The position numbers were made by a program, and so were the translations under genes. The notes beneath the pieces were generated by a model. The model was not told the origin of the DNA. It worked only from the letters and a program-made list of their open reading frames with translations, and made no database searches. Shown here one piece after another: positions 28,196 through 35,949 of a stretch of 50,816 nucleotides of DNA; within the stretch, counting starts at the first letter, position 1; each line of letters starts with the position of its first letter. The stretch lies in the NCBI GenBank assembly GCA_035500095.1, contig DATJXN010000121.1:1-50816 (forward strand), read 5' to 3'. Source of the stretch: Candidatus Binataceae bacterium. GTDB taxonomy: Bacteria > Desulfobacterota > Binatia > Binatales > Binataceae.

Positions 28196-28888
28196 ATGAT
28201 CGATCTCTACTACTGGCCGACTCCCAACGGCCACAAGGTTACGATTTTCCTCGAAGAGACCGGCCTCGAATACAGGATCGTGCCGGTCAATATCCGCAAG
28301 GGCGACCAGTTCGCCCCCGATTTTTTGAAGATCAGCCCGAACAACCGGATGCCGGCGATCGTGGACCACGACGGCCCCGGCGGAAAGCCCTACGCGCTCT
28401 TCGAGTCGGGAGCGATTCTGCTCTATCTGGCGGAGAAGACCGGCAAACTGATGCCGTCCGAGATGGGCGCGCGTTACCGGGTGGTCGAATGGCTGATGTT
28501 CCAGATGGCCAACGTCGGCCCGATGCTCGGACAGGCGGGCCATTTCCGCAACGCCGCGCCCGAAAAGATCCCCTACGCGATCGAGCGCTACACCAACGAA
28601 TCGCGCCGGCTCTTCAGCGTGCTGGACAAGCGCCTCGCCGACCACTCCTACCTGGCGGAGGACTATTCGATCGCCGACATCGCGAACTATCCGTGGATCG
28701 TGGCCGCGCTCAAGGCGCAGCCGGAGCAACTGGAGACGCGCCCCAACCTCAAGCGCTGGATCGATGCGCTCGCCGCGCGGCCGGCGGTGCAGCGCGGGAT
28801 GGCCGTGATGTCTGATCAGCCGCAGCGGCCGCTGACCGAAGAGGAGCGCTCGATCCTGTACGGCGCGAAGCAGCACGAGCGCCGCTAG
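28196..28888 (+). CDS. yfcG: YfcG-type glutathione-dependent disulfide reductase (GST family)
   Basis: Cytosolic GST-fold protein. The 230-residue product starts MIDLYYWPTPNGHKVTIFLE, nearly matching E. coli YfcG, which has glutathione-dependent disulfide-bond reductase activity. Further matches are ISPNNRMPAIVDH, SGAILLYLAEKTGKL and NAAPEKIPYAIERY. The N-terminal thioredoxin fold (about 1-87) is followed by the all-helical domain. The ATG at 28196 is chosen because an AAGGAG ribosome-binding site lies upstream and YfcG proteins begin here. It converges on rlmB with a 51-base gap. Substrate is unknown. Confidence 0.9.
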   Translation: MIDLYYWPTPNGHKVTIFLEETGLEYRIVPVNIRKGDQFAPDFLKISPNNRMPAIVDHDGPGGKPYALFESGAILLYLAEKTGKLMPSEMGARYRVVEWLMFQMANVGPMLGQAGHFRNAAPEKIPYAIERYTNESRRLFSVLDKRLADHSYLAEDYSIADIANYPWIVAALKAQPEQLETRPNLKRWIDALAARPAVQRGMAVMSDQPQRPLTEEERSILYGAKQHERR

Positions 28889-28939
28889 CCGAGGACGCAA
28901 ACCGGCTCGATCGCTTCGCCGATCGTATCGTTGGAAGAA

Positions 28940-29914
28940 TTATTGGGGTACGCCGGCCGCCGTTCGCGCCGCGGCGCGCCGGCGCGCGATCTCGAACAAC
29001 GCGATCGCCGCCGCGACCGACACGTTGAGCGACCCCACCTTTCCGTGCATCGGAATTCGCACCACGAAATCCGAATTCTTGCGCACGATCTCCCGCACGC
29101 CGCGGCCCTCGGAACCGACCACCAGCGCAAGACGGCGCGTCGTGTCGAGTTCGTAGAGTTCGACGTCGCCCTGGGGCGCGAGCGCCGCAATCCAGTAGCC
29201 GGCCTGCTTGAGGTCCTCCAGCGCGCGCGCCACGTTGCCGCATCGCGCGATCTTAAGATGAACCCACGCGCCCGCTGACGATTTTATCGCCGCCGGCGTA
29301 ATCGCGGCCGTACGGTCGCGTGCCAGCACTACGCTCGCGACTCCGGCGCCCTCGGCCGAGCGCAAAAGCGCGCCGACGTTGCGCGGATCCGTCACCCCGT
29401 CGATAAGGAGCAGCGGGTCGGGCGCCTCCGCGACCACGTCCTCGAATGCCGCATAGTCGTACTCGCGAATCAGGGCGACCACGCCCTGATGTCGCGCCTC
29501 GGCGCCGGCCATCCGCGCAAGCGCCGCCGCCTCTGCCGCGACGACCTGCCCACCCGCCGCGCGCACGCGCTCGATGTCCTCGGCAAAGCGCGCCGCGAGG
29601 TCGCCGCGCACGTAGAGCGTGCGCACGGCACCGGGCGCCGCCGCGACCAGCTCGCGTACGGGCTCCGCGCCGAAGACCAGGTCGCGTCCCGACGTCTCGC
29701 GCCCGGAACTGCCATGTGTCGAAAAGTCGCGTGCGGACGTGCCCTGTGCCGGACCGCAGGATTTCGCAACAGCGGGCGTCCCGCGCTCCGGCGCAGATGC
29801 GCCGGGCGGGTGGCGCCGCCAGGGGCGCGCCGCCGCCTTGGGCGGCGGCCCGCCCCTGGCGATGTCATGATGCGCCCGCGGGCCGCCCGGCCGATTGGGG
29901 CGTCGATGCTTCAT
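28940..29914 (-). CDS. rlmB: 23S rRNA 2'-O-methyltransferase RlmB-like (SpoU/TrmH family)
   Basis: A SAM-dependent 2'-O-ribose methyltransferase with the trefoil-knot SPOUT fold; in E. coli RlmB modifies G2251 of 23S rRNA. Seen here: the N-terminal substrate-binding domain from VFGAEPVRELV, motif 1 LLIDGVTDPRNVGALLRSAE, motif 2 LALVVGSEGRGVREIVRKN and motif 3 IPMHGKVGSLNVSVAAAIAL. I place the start at the ATG at 29914 (324 residues). The first about 90 residues are low-complexity, Pro/Arg/Gly-rich and look disordered, so a start closer to the domain is possible. TrmH-type tRNA specificity cannot be excluded. Confidence 0.88.
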   Translation of the reverse strand: MKHRRPNRPGGPRAHHDIARGGPPPKAAARPWRRHPPGASAPERGTPAVAKSCGPAQGTSARDFSTHGSSGRETSGRDLVFGAEPVRELVAAAPGAVRTLYVRGDLAARFAEDIERVRAAGGQVVAAEAAALARMAGAEARHQGVVALIREYDYAAFEDVVAEAPDPLLLIDGVTDPRNVGALLRSAEGAGVASVVLARDRTAAITPAAIKSSAGAWVHLKIARCGNVARALEDLKQAGYWIAALAPQGDVELYELDTTRRLALVVGSEGRGVREIVRKNSDFVVRIPMHGKVGSLNVSVAAAIALFEIARRRAAARTAAGVPQ

Positions 29915-29929
29915 CGCGGCTCGATCATA

Positions 29930-29972
29930 GTCGGCTCGCGCACGCCGCGACAGGGGCGACGCGCGAGCCGAC
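29930..29972. repeat. 12-bp perfect inverted repeat between rlmB and lptF
   Basis: GTCGGCTCGCGC (29930-29941) and GCGCGAGCCGAC (29961-29972) are exact reverse complements around a 19-base spacer. It lies 16 bases upstream of the chosen rlmB start and 145 bases upstream of lptF, in the 202-base divergent gap. It might be an operator or a leader hairpin; no known site was recognised. Confidence 0.6.
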
Positions 29973-30033
29973 GCGCCACGCATCGCCGCCGGGCTACCGC
30001 CACGACACGCCGCTGCGCCCGCCGCCGCTTTCT

Positions 30034-30061
30034 TTGATCCGGTGCCGTATCAGTCTAAACT
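30034..30061 (+). promoter_or_regulatory. Candidate lptFG promoter
   Basis: TTGATC (30034-30039), 16-base spacer, TAAACT (30056-30061), each four of six consensus bases, in a locally AT-richer patch about 56 bases ahead of the lptF ATG. Confidence 0.4.
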
Positions 30062-30116
30062 TATCCGCGTACCAGGACTCAGCCGCGCGCCGCGGGCGCG
30101 CCGCGAGTGCTCCGCG

Positions 30117-31292
30117 ATGCTCAAGCCGCGAACCATCGACCGCTACATCGCCACCGAGGTCATCGGACCGTTCGTGATGGGCGTCGGTCTGCTGACCTTC
30201 GCTCTGGTCACCGGCAAGCTGCTCAAGCTCACCGAGATGGTGGTTAATCACGGCGTCGGACTGGGCCAGGTGATGAGCCTTATCGGGTACATCATGCCGG
30301 CCTTTCTCGAGCTCACGTTTCCGATGGCCGTGTTGCTCGGAGTGTTGCTCGGCTTCGGACGGATGTCGGGCGACCGCGAGCTCATCGCGGCGCGCGCCTG
30401 CGGCATCAGCCTCTACCGGCTCGCGATCCCGGTGATCGCGGTGTCGCTGGTGGTGTACGCGATGGCGAGCTGGTTTGCGTTTTCCGTCCGCCCGTGGGCC
30501 AATACCAACCTGCAGAGCGAACTCTACCGGCTCACCCGGACGCGCTCGACCGCCGGGCTTAAGGAGAAAATCTTCGATAGCAGCTTCCCCGGCCTGGTGC
30601 TCTACGTCGACCACATCTCCAACGACAATGGCTCGCTGCAGGGCGTGCTGATCTCGGATGCGCGCAATACCGACCAGCAGAATACGATCATCGCGCAGCA
30701 CGGCATCGTCGTGCCCGACGAGAACAACCAGAACATCACGCTGCGCCTGTTCGACGGATCGGTTTTCGGCGTCGACCCGTCAACCCATCAGAGTCACATC
30801 ACGAGCTTTCGCATCTACGACCTCAACGTCGAACCTCAGGGCGGACTGGCCGAGGACACCCGCGAGCCCGAGCAGATGACCTACAGGGAGTTGCGCGGCG
30901 TGATCGCCGGCGCGCGCGCGGCAGGGAAGCCCGACCATCTGGCCGAGGCCGAGATGGCGGGCAAGTTCACGGTGCCGCTGGCGACGCTGCTGTTCGCGTT
31001 GCTCGGCGTGCCGCTCGGGATGAAGCCGGCGCGCGGGGGCCAGTCGGAACGTTTCGGCGTCGCGATTTCGCTGTTCTTCCTTTACTACATGCTGATGCGG
31101 CTGGGGCGGACGCTGGCCGAGCGCGGGATACTGAACGCGTTCGCCGCGATGGCGATTCCGGACGTGGTGTTTTTGGCGCTCGCGGTATGGATGTTCTACC
31201 GCAGCGCGACCGACCGCTCCGACCAGGGCCGCGGCCCGGGCGACCTCATCTGGGATCTCATCGAGCGCTTCGGCCACAAGGAGGCCGCATGA
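30117..31292 (+). CDS. lptF: LPS export ABC transporter permease LptF
   Basis: LptF and LptG form the inner-membrane permease that extracts lipopolysaccharide and passes it to LptC/A/D, powered by LptB. The 391-residue product (YjgP/YjgQ family) has N-terminal membrane segments (GPFVMGVGLLTFALVTG, MPAFLELTFPMAVLLGVLLG), the GRMSGDRELIAARACGIS coupling region, a central periplasmic beta-jellyroll-like part and three C-terminal membrane helices. The ATG at 30117 gives MLKPRTIDRYIATEV, a typical LptF start; the frame is open upstream but unlikely. The stop overlaps the lptG start (ATGA). Confidence 0.93.
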   Translation: MLKPRTIDRYIATEVIGPFVMGVGLLTFALVTGKLLKLTEMVVNHGVGLGQVMSLIGYIMPAFLELTFPMAVLLGVLLGFGRMSGDRELIAARACGISLYRLAIPVIAVSLVVYAMASWFAFSVRPWANTNLQSELYRLTRTRSTAGLKEKIFDSSFPGLVLYVDHISNDNGSLQGVLISDARNTDQQNTIIAQHGIVVPDENNQNITLRLFDGSVFGVDPSTHQSHITSFRIYDLNVEPQGGLAEDTREPEQMTYRELRGVIAGARAAGKPDHLAEAEMAGKFTVPLATLLFALLGVPLGMKPARGGQSERFGVAISLFFLYYMLMRLGRTLAERGILNAFAAMAIPDVVFLALAVWMFYRSATDRSDQGRGPGDLIWDLIERFGHKEAA

Positions 31293-32389
31293 AACTGCGC
31301 CCGCGGCTCTCGCCCACGCTCGACCGCTTTCTCGGCGGCCATTTTCTCGGCCCCTTCTTCGTTTGCCTCGCGGCCTTCACTGCGGCCTACCTGCTGGGCG
31401 ACATCTTCGACCGCTTCGACGACCTGATGCGCTACGGCGGCTTCGGCCTGCTCGGCCTCGAATACTTCGCGCTGAAACTGCCGCTCATCATTTCGCAGCT
31501 GCTCCCGGTCGCTTCGCTGGCCGGCGTGCTGCTCGGCTTTGCCCTGCTGAACCGCACCGGCGAGGTTCTCGCCTGCCAGCAGCTCGGGATCAGCCGGCTC
31601 GAGATGGCGGTGCCGGTGCTGCTGCTGGCGGCGCTGGTTTCGATCGCCGACTTTGGGATCAGCGAGACGATCGTGCCGGTCGCAACGCGTGAGGCGAAGC
31701 ATCTTTACCAGGTGGAGCTGCAGCGGCGCAAAATCTACGGCATCTTTTTCAACCGCCGCATCTGGGTGCGCGTCAGCGACGGCTTCATGAGCGCCGACGA
31801 CTACGACGGCCATCAGAAGATGCTCCACGGCGTCACACTCTACCGCGTCGGCCGCGATTACCGGCTTACGCAGGTCGAGCACGCGCCGTCGGCCGCATGG
31901 ACCGGCAGAAACTGGCGGCCGGCCGAATTGACCGCGATCCGGCTCGCGCCCGGCGGCCAGGTCGAGGCGACGGCTCCCGGCCCGTTCCGGATCGACGTCA
32001 ACCCGGCCGACTTCAGCCTGTTGCGGATGGATCCCGACGAGTTCAGTCTCTGGCAGCTCGATTCGTATATCCACAACCTGCGGCACAAAGGGCTCGACCC
32101 GGGAGGTTATTTCGTCGACCGCGATCTGAAGTACGCGATGCCGCTTGCGTGCGTGATCATGGCAGCGCTCGGGCTGGCGCTGAGCCTCGACCCGCTGCCG
32201 CGCAGCCTGAGCATCGGGCGCAGCTTCACCCTCGCGATCGCGATCGGCTTCGGCTACTGGCTGATGTTCGGTCTGACCTCGTCGCTCGGCCGCACCGGCC
32301 TGCTGGCGCCATGGCTCGCCGCATGGATTCCCAACATGACGTTCACCATCCTGGCCGCTTCGCTCTTCCTGTTCGGGGAGGAACGCTGA
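31289..32389 (+). CDS. lptG: LPS export ABC transporter permease LptG
   Basis: Partner of LptF in the LptB2FG complex. The 366-residue product from the ATG at 31289 (four-base overlap with lptF) has the N-terminal helix (LDRFLGGHFLGPFFVCLAAF), the coupling region LLGFALLNRTGEVLACQQLG with ISRLEMAVPVL, a periplasmic domain and C-terminal helices (ACVIMAALGLALSLDPLPRS). Together with lptF this indicates an outer membrane with LPS. The stop overlaps the next gene by one base (TGATG). Confidence 0.93.
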   Translation: MKLRPRLSPTLDRFLGGHFLGPFFVCLAAFTAAYLLGDIFDRFDDLMRYGGFGLLGLEYFALKLPLIISQLLPVASLAGVLLGFALLNRTGEVLACQQLGISRLEMAVPVLLLAALVSIADFGISETIVPVATREAKHLYQVELQRRKIYGIFFNRRIWVRVSDGFMSADDYDGHQKMLHGVTLYRVGRDYRLTQVEHAPSAAWTGRNWRPAELTAIRLAPGGQVEATAPGPFRIDVNPADFSLLRMDPDEFSLWQLDSYIHNLRHKGLDPGGYFVDRDLKYAMPLACVIMAALGLALSLDPLPRSLSIGRSFTLAIAIGFGYWLMFGLTSSLGRTGLLAPWLAAWIPNMTFTILAASLFLFGEER

Positions 32390-32880
32390 TGGCGACGGAT
32401 TCGATCTCCTTGCTGATGCTGCCCGTGGTGCGCGACTTTCTCGCGCTCGAGCGGATCGGGCATCTTGCGACCGCCGACAAAGCCGGCGTGCCGCACAACG
32501 TGCCGCTCTGCTTCTGGTTCGACGGCACGCGCTTTTATTTCGCGATCGACGAGAAACCCAAACGCGCGCGCGCGCTGGCGATCACCCGGATGCGCAATAT
32601 CACGGCCAATCCCAACGTCGCGCTGGTCGTCGACCATTACGAAGAGCACTGGTCCAACCTCGCTTACGTACTGGTGCGCGGACTCGCCGTGGTGGTCGAC
32701 GATCGCGAGGAATACCTGCTCGCGCTGCGCAGCCTGCGCGACAAGTATCCGCAGTACCGCGCGATGGCGCTGAGCATCGAGAACAACCCGGTCGTCCGGA
32801 TCGATCCGACGCGGGTCCACGTCTGGGGCGAGCGCTTCAAACCGGCGCCGCCCGGCCCCGGGCGCCAGCATCCGGCCTAG
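32389..32880 (+). CDS. PPOX-class F420-dependent oxidoreductase-like protein (TIGR03668 type)
   Basis: A 163-residue split-barrel flavin/deazaflavin-binding fold protein. The sequence LERIGHLATADKAGVPHNVP, FAIDEKPKRARALAITRMRN, then PNVALVVDHYEEHW and the later DKYPQY closely follow the mycobacterial Rv0121c-type family annotated as probable F420-dependent. Cofactor choice between F420, FMN and heme is not provable from sequence alone. The substrate is unknown. Its ATG overlaps the lptG stop, so it is cotranscribed with the LPS genes, though I see no functional link. The start at 32389 is supported by that coupling. Confidence 0.85.
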   Translation: MATDSISLLMLPVVRDFLALERIGHLATADKAGVPHNVPLCFWFDGTRFYFAIDEKPKRARALAITRMRNITANPNVALVVDHYEEHWSNLAYVLVRGLAVVVDDREEYLLALRSLRDKYPQYRAMALSIENNPVVRIDPTRVHVWGERFKPAPPGPGRQHPA

Positions 32881-32881
32881 G

Positions 32882-34090
32882 ATGGCGGGCCGGACCGCGA
32901 TGCGGCGGCAGCGGCTCGAGGAAATCGCGCGCGCGCTCGGCGACGCCGGGCTCGACGGATGGCTCTTTTACGACTTCCGCCTGAGCGACCCGCTGGCCTA
33001 CCGGATTCTCGGACTTTCGAGCGCGGGAATAAGCACGCGGCGATGGTTCTGCTATGTGCCGGCGCGCGGGCCGGCCCGCGCGCTGGTCTCGGCGGTCGAG
33101 GCCGAACGGCTCTCAGAGCTTGGAATCGAGACGACCGTCTATCGCTCGGCGGACGGGATGCTCGCGGCGCTCGGCGATTTTCTTTCCCGCGCGCAGCGGA
33201 TCGCGATGAACTACTCGCCGCGCGGCGCGATTCCCTACGTCGCGCGCGTCGATGCGGGGACGGTGGAGATGATCCGCGCGCTCGGCGTCGAGGTCGTGTC
33301 GGCCGCCGATTTGATTCAGCGCTTCGAGGCCCAACTGGAACCCGCGCAGCTTGAAAGCCATCGGCGCGCCGCCGCGATCGTGCGCCGCGTGGTCGACGAG
33401 ACCTTCGCCGAGATCGCGCGCGCGATCGAATCCAACGCGCCGGTCAGCGAATACTCGGCTCAGCAATTCGTGCTCTCGCGCTTCGCCGCTCAGCGCCTGA
33501 TAGCCGAGGACCCGCCGATCGTCGCGGTCAACGCCAACGCTGCGCGCCCGCACTTCGAGCCTTCGCCCACTGCCGATACGCCGATCCGGCGCGGCGACCT
33601 GGTGCTGCTCGATCTGTGGGCCAAAGAGCCGCAGGCCGACGCGATCTACGCCGATCTGACCTGGATGGCGTACGCGGGCGAGCGGGTGCCCGAGGAATGC
33701 GCGCGCGTCTTCGCGATCGTGGCCGCGGCGCGCGACGCGGCGGTCGATTTCATCGGCGCCCGCGTCGCGGGCGGCGAGCCGGTGCGCGGCGAGGAGGCGG
33801 ACCGCGTCGCGCGCGGCGTCGTCGAGCGCGCCGGCTTCGCCGAGCAGTTCGTTCATCGCACCGGCCATTCGATCGGCCGCGAAGTCCACGGCACCGGCGC
33901 CAACCTGGACTCGCTCGAGACGCACGACCATCGCGCGCTTATCGATCGGACGTGTTTTTCCGTCGAGCCGGGAATCTATCTGCCCGGACGCTTCGGCGTG
34001 CGCAGCGAGCTCGACATGACGATCGAGAACGGCCGCGCCGAAGTAAGCGCGGCGCCCGCGCAACGCGAGATCGTCGCGCTGCTGAAATAG
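32882..34090 (+). CDS. M24 family metallopeptidase (Xaa-Pro aminopeptidase-like)
   Basis: A cytosolic pita-bread-fold aminopeptidase, 402 residues. The N-terminal creatinase-like domain (about 1-150) is followed by the M24 catalytic domain. All five expected metal ligands are visible: D244 (LDLW), D258 (YADLTW), H329 (GHSIG), E362 (VEPGIYLPG) and E376 (RSELDMT). This pattern supports an Xaa-Pro peptidase or dipeptidase acting with two metal ions. The ATG follows the previous stop by one base; an ATG six codons later is an alternative start. Confidence 0.88.
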   Translation: MAGRTAMRRQRLEEIARALGDAGLDGWLFYDFRLSDPLAYRILGLSSAGISTRRWFCYVPARGPARALVSAVEAERLSELGIETTVYRSADGMLAALGDFLSRAQRIAMNYSPRGAIPYVARVDAGTVEMIRALGVEVVSAADLIQRFEAQLEPAQLESHRRAAAIVRRVVDETFAEIARAIESNAPVSEYSAQQFVLSRFAAQRLIAEDPPIVAVNANAARPHFEPSPTADTPIRRGDLVLLDLWAKEPQADAIYADLTWMAYAGERVPEECARVFAIVAAARDAAVDFIGARVAGGEPVRGEEADRVARGVVERAGFAEQFVHRTGHSIGREVHGTGANLDSLETHDHRALIDRTCFSVEPGIYLPGRFGVRSELDMTIENGRAEVSAAPAQREIVALLK

Positions 34091-34209
34091 CGCCCGCGGC
34101 AACGTTCCTTTAATAATGCGCTTCGCATTCAGCACCAGCCACGGCGGAGACGATCCCGATCAATCGCCGGTGAACCCTTATCGCCATGGCGTTGAAGAAA
34201 GCGAGCGTC

Positions 34210-34577
34210 ATGACGGAAAATCGCAAGGCCGCTCCCAGTGACTATCTGGCCGCGGAACGTACGTTTCTTGCCTGGATTCGGACCGGGCTTGCCCTGATGG
34301 GCTTCGGCTTCGTTGTCGCGCGCTTTGGCTTGTTCTTGCGCGGACTACGGACATGCGCAAGTTCGAGTCCAACGGCATCTCGCAGTTGATCGGAACCGCC
34401 CTTATACTGACCGGCGTAGCGGTCAACATCGCCTCCACGATCGGCCATGTCAGGCTGATCGCAAGGCTGAACAGCGGCGCAGCGATCTCGCGGCCCTCCG
34501 GCACCGCGATCGCGGTTGCTTTGGGCCTGTCCGCGCTGGGACTCGCGCTCGCCGCTTACCTTATTTCGGTAGGATAA
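34210..34577 (+). pseudogene. DUF202 (YidH-type) membrane protein, frameshifted
   Basis: The first part reads [20 protein letters not shown] then [20 protein letters not shown], the hallmark of the DUF202/YidH family. The protein then loses homology and stops at 34389. In another frame, from about 34353, the expected rest appears: [20 protein letters not shown], then AVALGLSALGLALAAYLISV to 34577. Joined across a shift near 34338-34352 the two halves make a normal three-helix inner-membrane protein of about 120 residues. This can be a real frameshift mutation, an assembly error or, less likely, programmed shifting. The family's function is unknown. Confidence 0.8.
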
Positions 34578-34614
34578 TCGGCGTGAAAACTTTCTGCGGT
34601 AAAAAGCTCATCCG

Positions 34615-35301
34615 ATGATTCGCGCCATAATCTTCGACCTCGACGGCACGCTCGCCGACACTGAACCTCTCCACTTCGAAGCCTTCGCCCGCGTGCTCCA
34701 CGGCGAAGGAATCGAACTCGACCGCGGCGTCTACTACAGCCGGCTCATCGGCTTCGACGACCGCGACTGCTTCAGCGCAGTGCTCAGCGAAAACGGCCGC
34801 GCGGCGGGCGAAGAGACGCTCGCCGCGCTCATCGGGCGCAAGGCCGCCATCTATCAGGCGGCGATCGCCGATCGCGACGTCACGTTTCCCGGCGCCGCCG
34901 AGTTCGTGCGGCGATGCGCCGAGCGCTTTCCGCTGATTGTTGCGACCGGCACGCTGCGCGTCGAAGCGGAACTGATCCTGAAGCGCGCCGGCGTGCGCGA
35001 GCTTTTCGCCGACGTTATCGCGGCCGAAGACGTCGAGCACGGTAAACCCGCACCCGAGGGTTTCGTGAAGGCGATGGGCCGGCTCGGCTTCCTTCTGCGT
35101 CTGCGTCCGCCGCTGGAGCCCGCCGAATGCTTGGTTATCGAAGACACGATAGCGGGGGTCGAGGCGGGGCGGCGAGCCGGGATGAAAGTTCTGGCGCTGT
35201 GTCATAGCGCTCGTCCCGAAGATCTTAAGCGGGCGCAAATAGTGCGCAATTCGCTGGCCGAGACCGACCTCGACGAGATTCTGCGAGAGATCTCGAGATA
35301 G
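34615..35301 (+). CDS. HAD family hydrolase (beta-phosphoglucomutase/phosphatase-like)
   Basis: A 228-residue cytosolic HAD superfamily protein with cap type C1. Motif I is FDLDGTLADTEPLH with nucleophile D8 and general acid D10; motif II is VATGT; motif III lysine is in EHGKPAPEGF; motif IV is VIEDTIAGVEAG. The overall pattern resembles beta-phosphoglucomutase and CbbY-type phosphatases. The substrate cannot be told from sequence. It lies 37 bases after the DUF202 gene and may be cotranscribed with it. Confidence 0.88.
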   Translation: MIRAIIFDLDGTLADTEPLHFEAFARVLHGEGIELDRGVYYSRLIGFDDRDCFSAVLSENGRAAGEETLAALIGRKAAIYQAAIADRDVTFPGAAEFVRRCAERFPLIVATGTLRVEAELILKRAGVRELFADVIAAEDVEHGKPAPEGFVKAMGRLGFLLRLRPPLEPAECLVIEDTIAGVEAGRRAGMKVLALCHSARPEDLKRAQIVRNSLAETDLDEILREISR

Positions 35302-35352
35302 CTTATGTCTCACAATGACATATTTATATTATCTTTAAGATGCTTTAAGTTC

Positions 35353-35380
35353 TTGTTTCATCCGTGGCGAACTGTAAACT
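35353..35380 (+). promoter_or_regulatory. Weak candidate promoter before DUF3566-like gene
   Basis: TTGTTT (35353-35358), 16-base spacer, TAAACT (35375-35380), in an AT-rich segment of the 153-base gap 35302-35454. Consensus match is moderate. Confidence 0.35.
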
Positions 35381-35454
35381 GACGCGCATCAGCGCGGCCC
35401 GCCATAGCCGAATCTCGCAAGGGGTAGCGCGAAACTCGGGGAGCAAGAGAGACA

Positions 35455-35778
35455 ATGCACATCACATCAATCGACTCGAAACAGGCCGCCAAGATCGCCG
35501 CGCTGATGGGGCTCGTCGCAGTTATGGCCGCAACCTGGCCGCTGGCGGGCGCGGCCTGGGCCTTCTCGGTCCATCTGCCGCCCAAGCATTTCGCGGTGCT
35601 GCTCTTCGTGCCGTTCTTCTATGCGGTAGCGATCTACTTCCTGGCCGGCCTGGCATGCGGGCTTTACAACTTCGCCGCGCGCGTGGTCGGCGGGTTGCGC
35701 CTCGAGATCGCGCATCACACGCCCGCGACGGCGGCCGAGAATCCGGAGAAGCCTGCGCCGATACGCAAGGTCGCCTAG
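35455..35778 (+). CDS. Small membrane protein, DUF3566-like
   Basis: A 107-residue inner-membrane protein with two hydrophobic segments (IAALMGLVAVMAATWPLAGA and HFAVLLFVPFFYAVAIYFLA). The ending GLACGLYNFAARVVGGLRLE matches the C-terminal signature of small DUF3566-type proteins, in which an aromatic GxLYNxxAxxxGG motif follows the second helix. The function of this family is unknown. A GGGGAG and AGAGAG stretch lies just upstream of the ATG. Confidence 0.65.
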   Translation: MHITSIDSKQAAKIAALMGLVAVMAATWPLAGAAWAFSVHLPPKHFAVLLFVPFFYAVAIYFLAGLACGLYNFAARVVGGLRLEIAHHTPATAAENPEKPAPIRKVA

Positions 35779-35826
35779 CGGCGCAGCTCCGGGCTCGCCT
35801 CGAAAATCGCGCCGCTTGCAGGGAAG

Positions 35827-35859
35827 AAGGCGGTTCTCATAGAGATTCAGAACCGCCTT
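35827..35859. terminator. 11-bp hairpin after DUF3566-like gene
   Basis: AAGGCGGTTCT (35827-35837) and AGAACCGCCTT (35849-35859) form a perfect 11-base-pair stem with an 11-base loop in the convergent gap between the DUF3566-like gene and mpl. There is no T tract on either strand, so its action as a bidirectional terminator is a guess. The rest of 35779-35949 shows nothing. Confidence 0.45.
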
Positions 35860-35949
35860 GGAGCCCATCCTCACCCTCCCTCAGCATTGGCGGCGGGAAT
35901 AATTTCACGTGACTGGGCAACCGAAGGAACCATCTGCTGCGGGCGCGCG

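Noticed and set aside
34115..34129. AATGCG/CGCATT hairpin after the M24 peptidase gene
   Set aside because: Only six pairs with a three-base loop and no T tract downstream on the plus strand; too weak to call a terminator.
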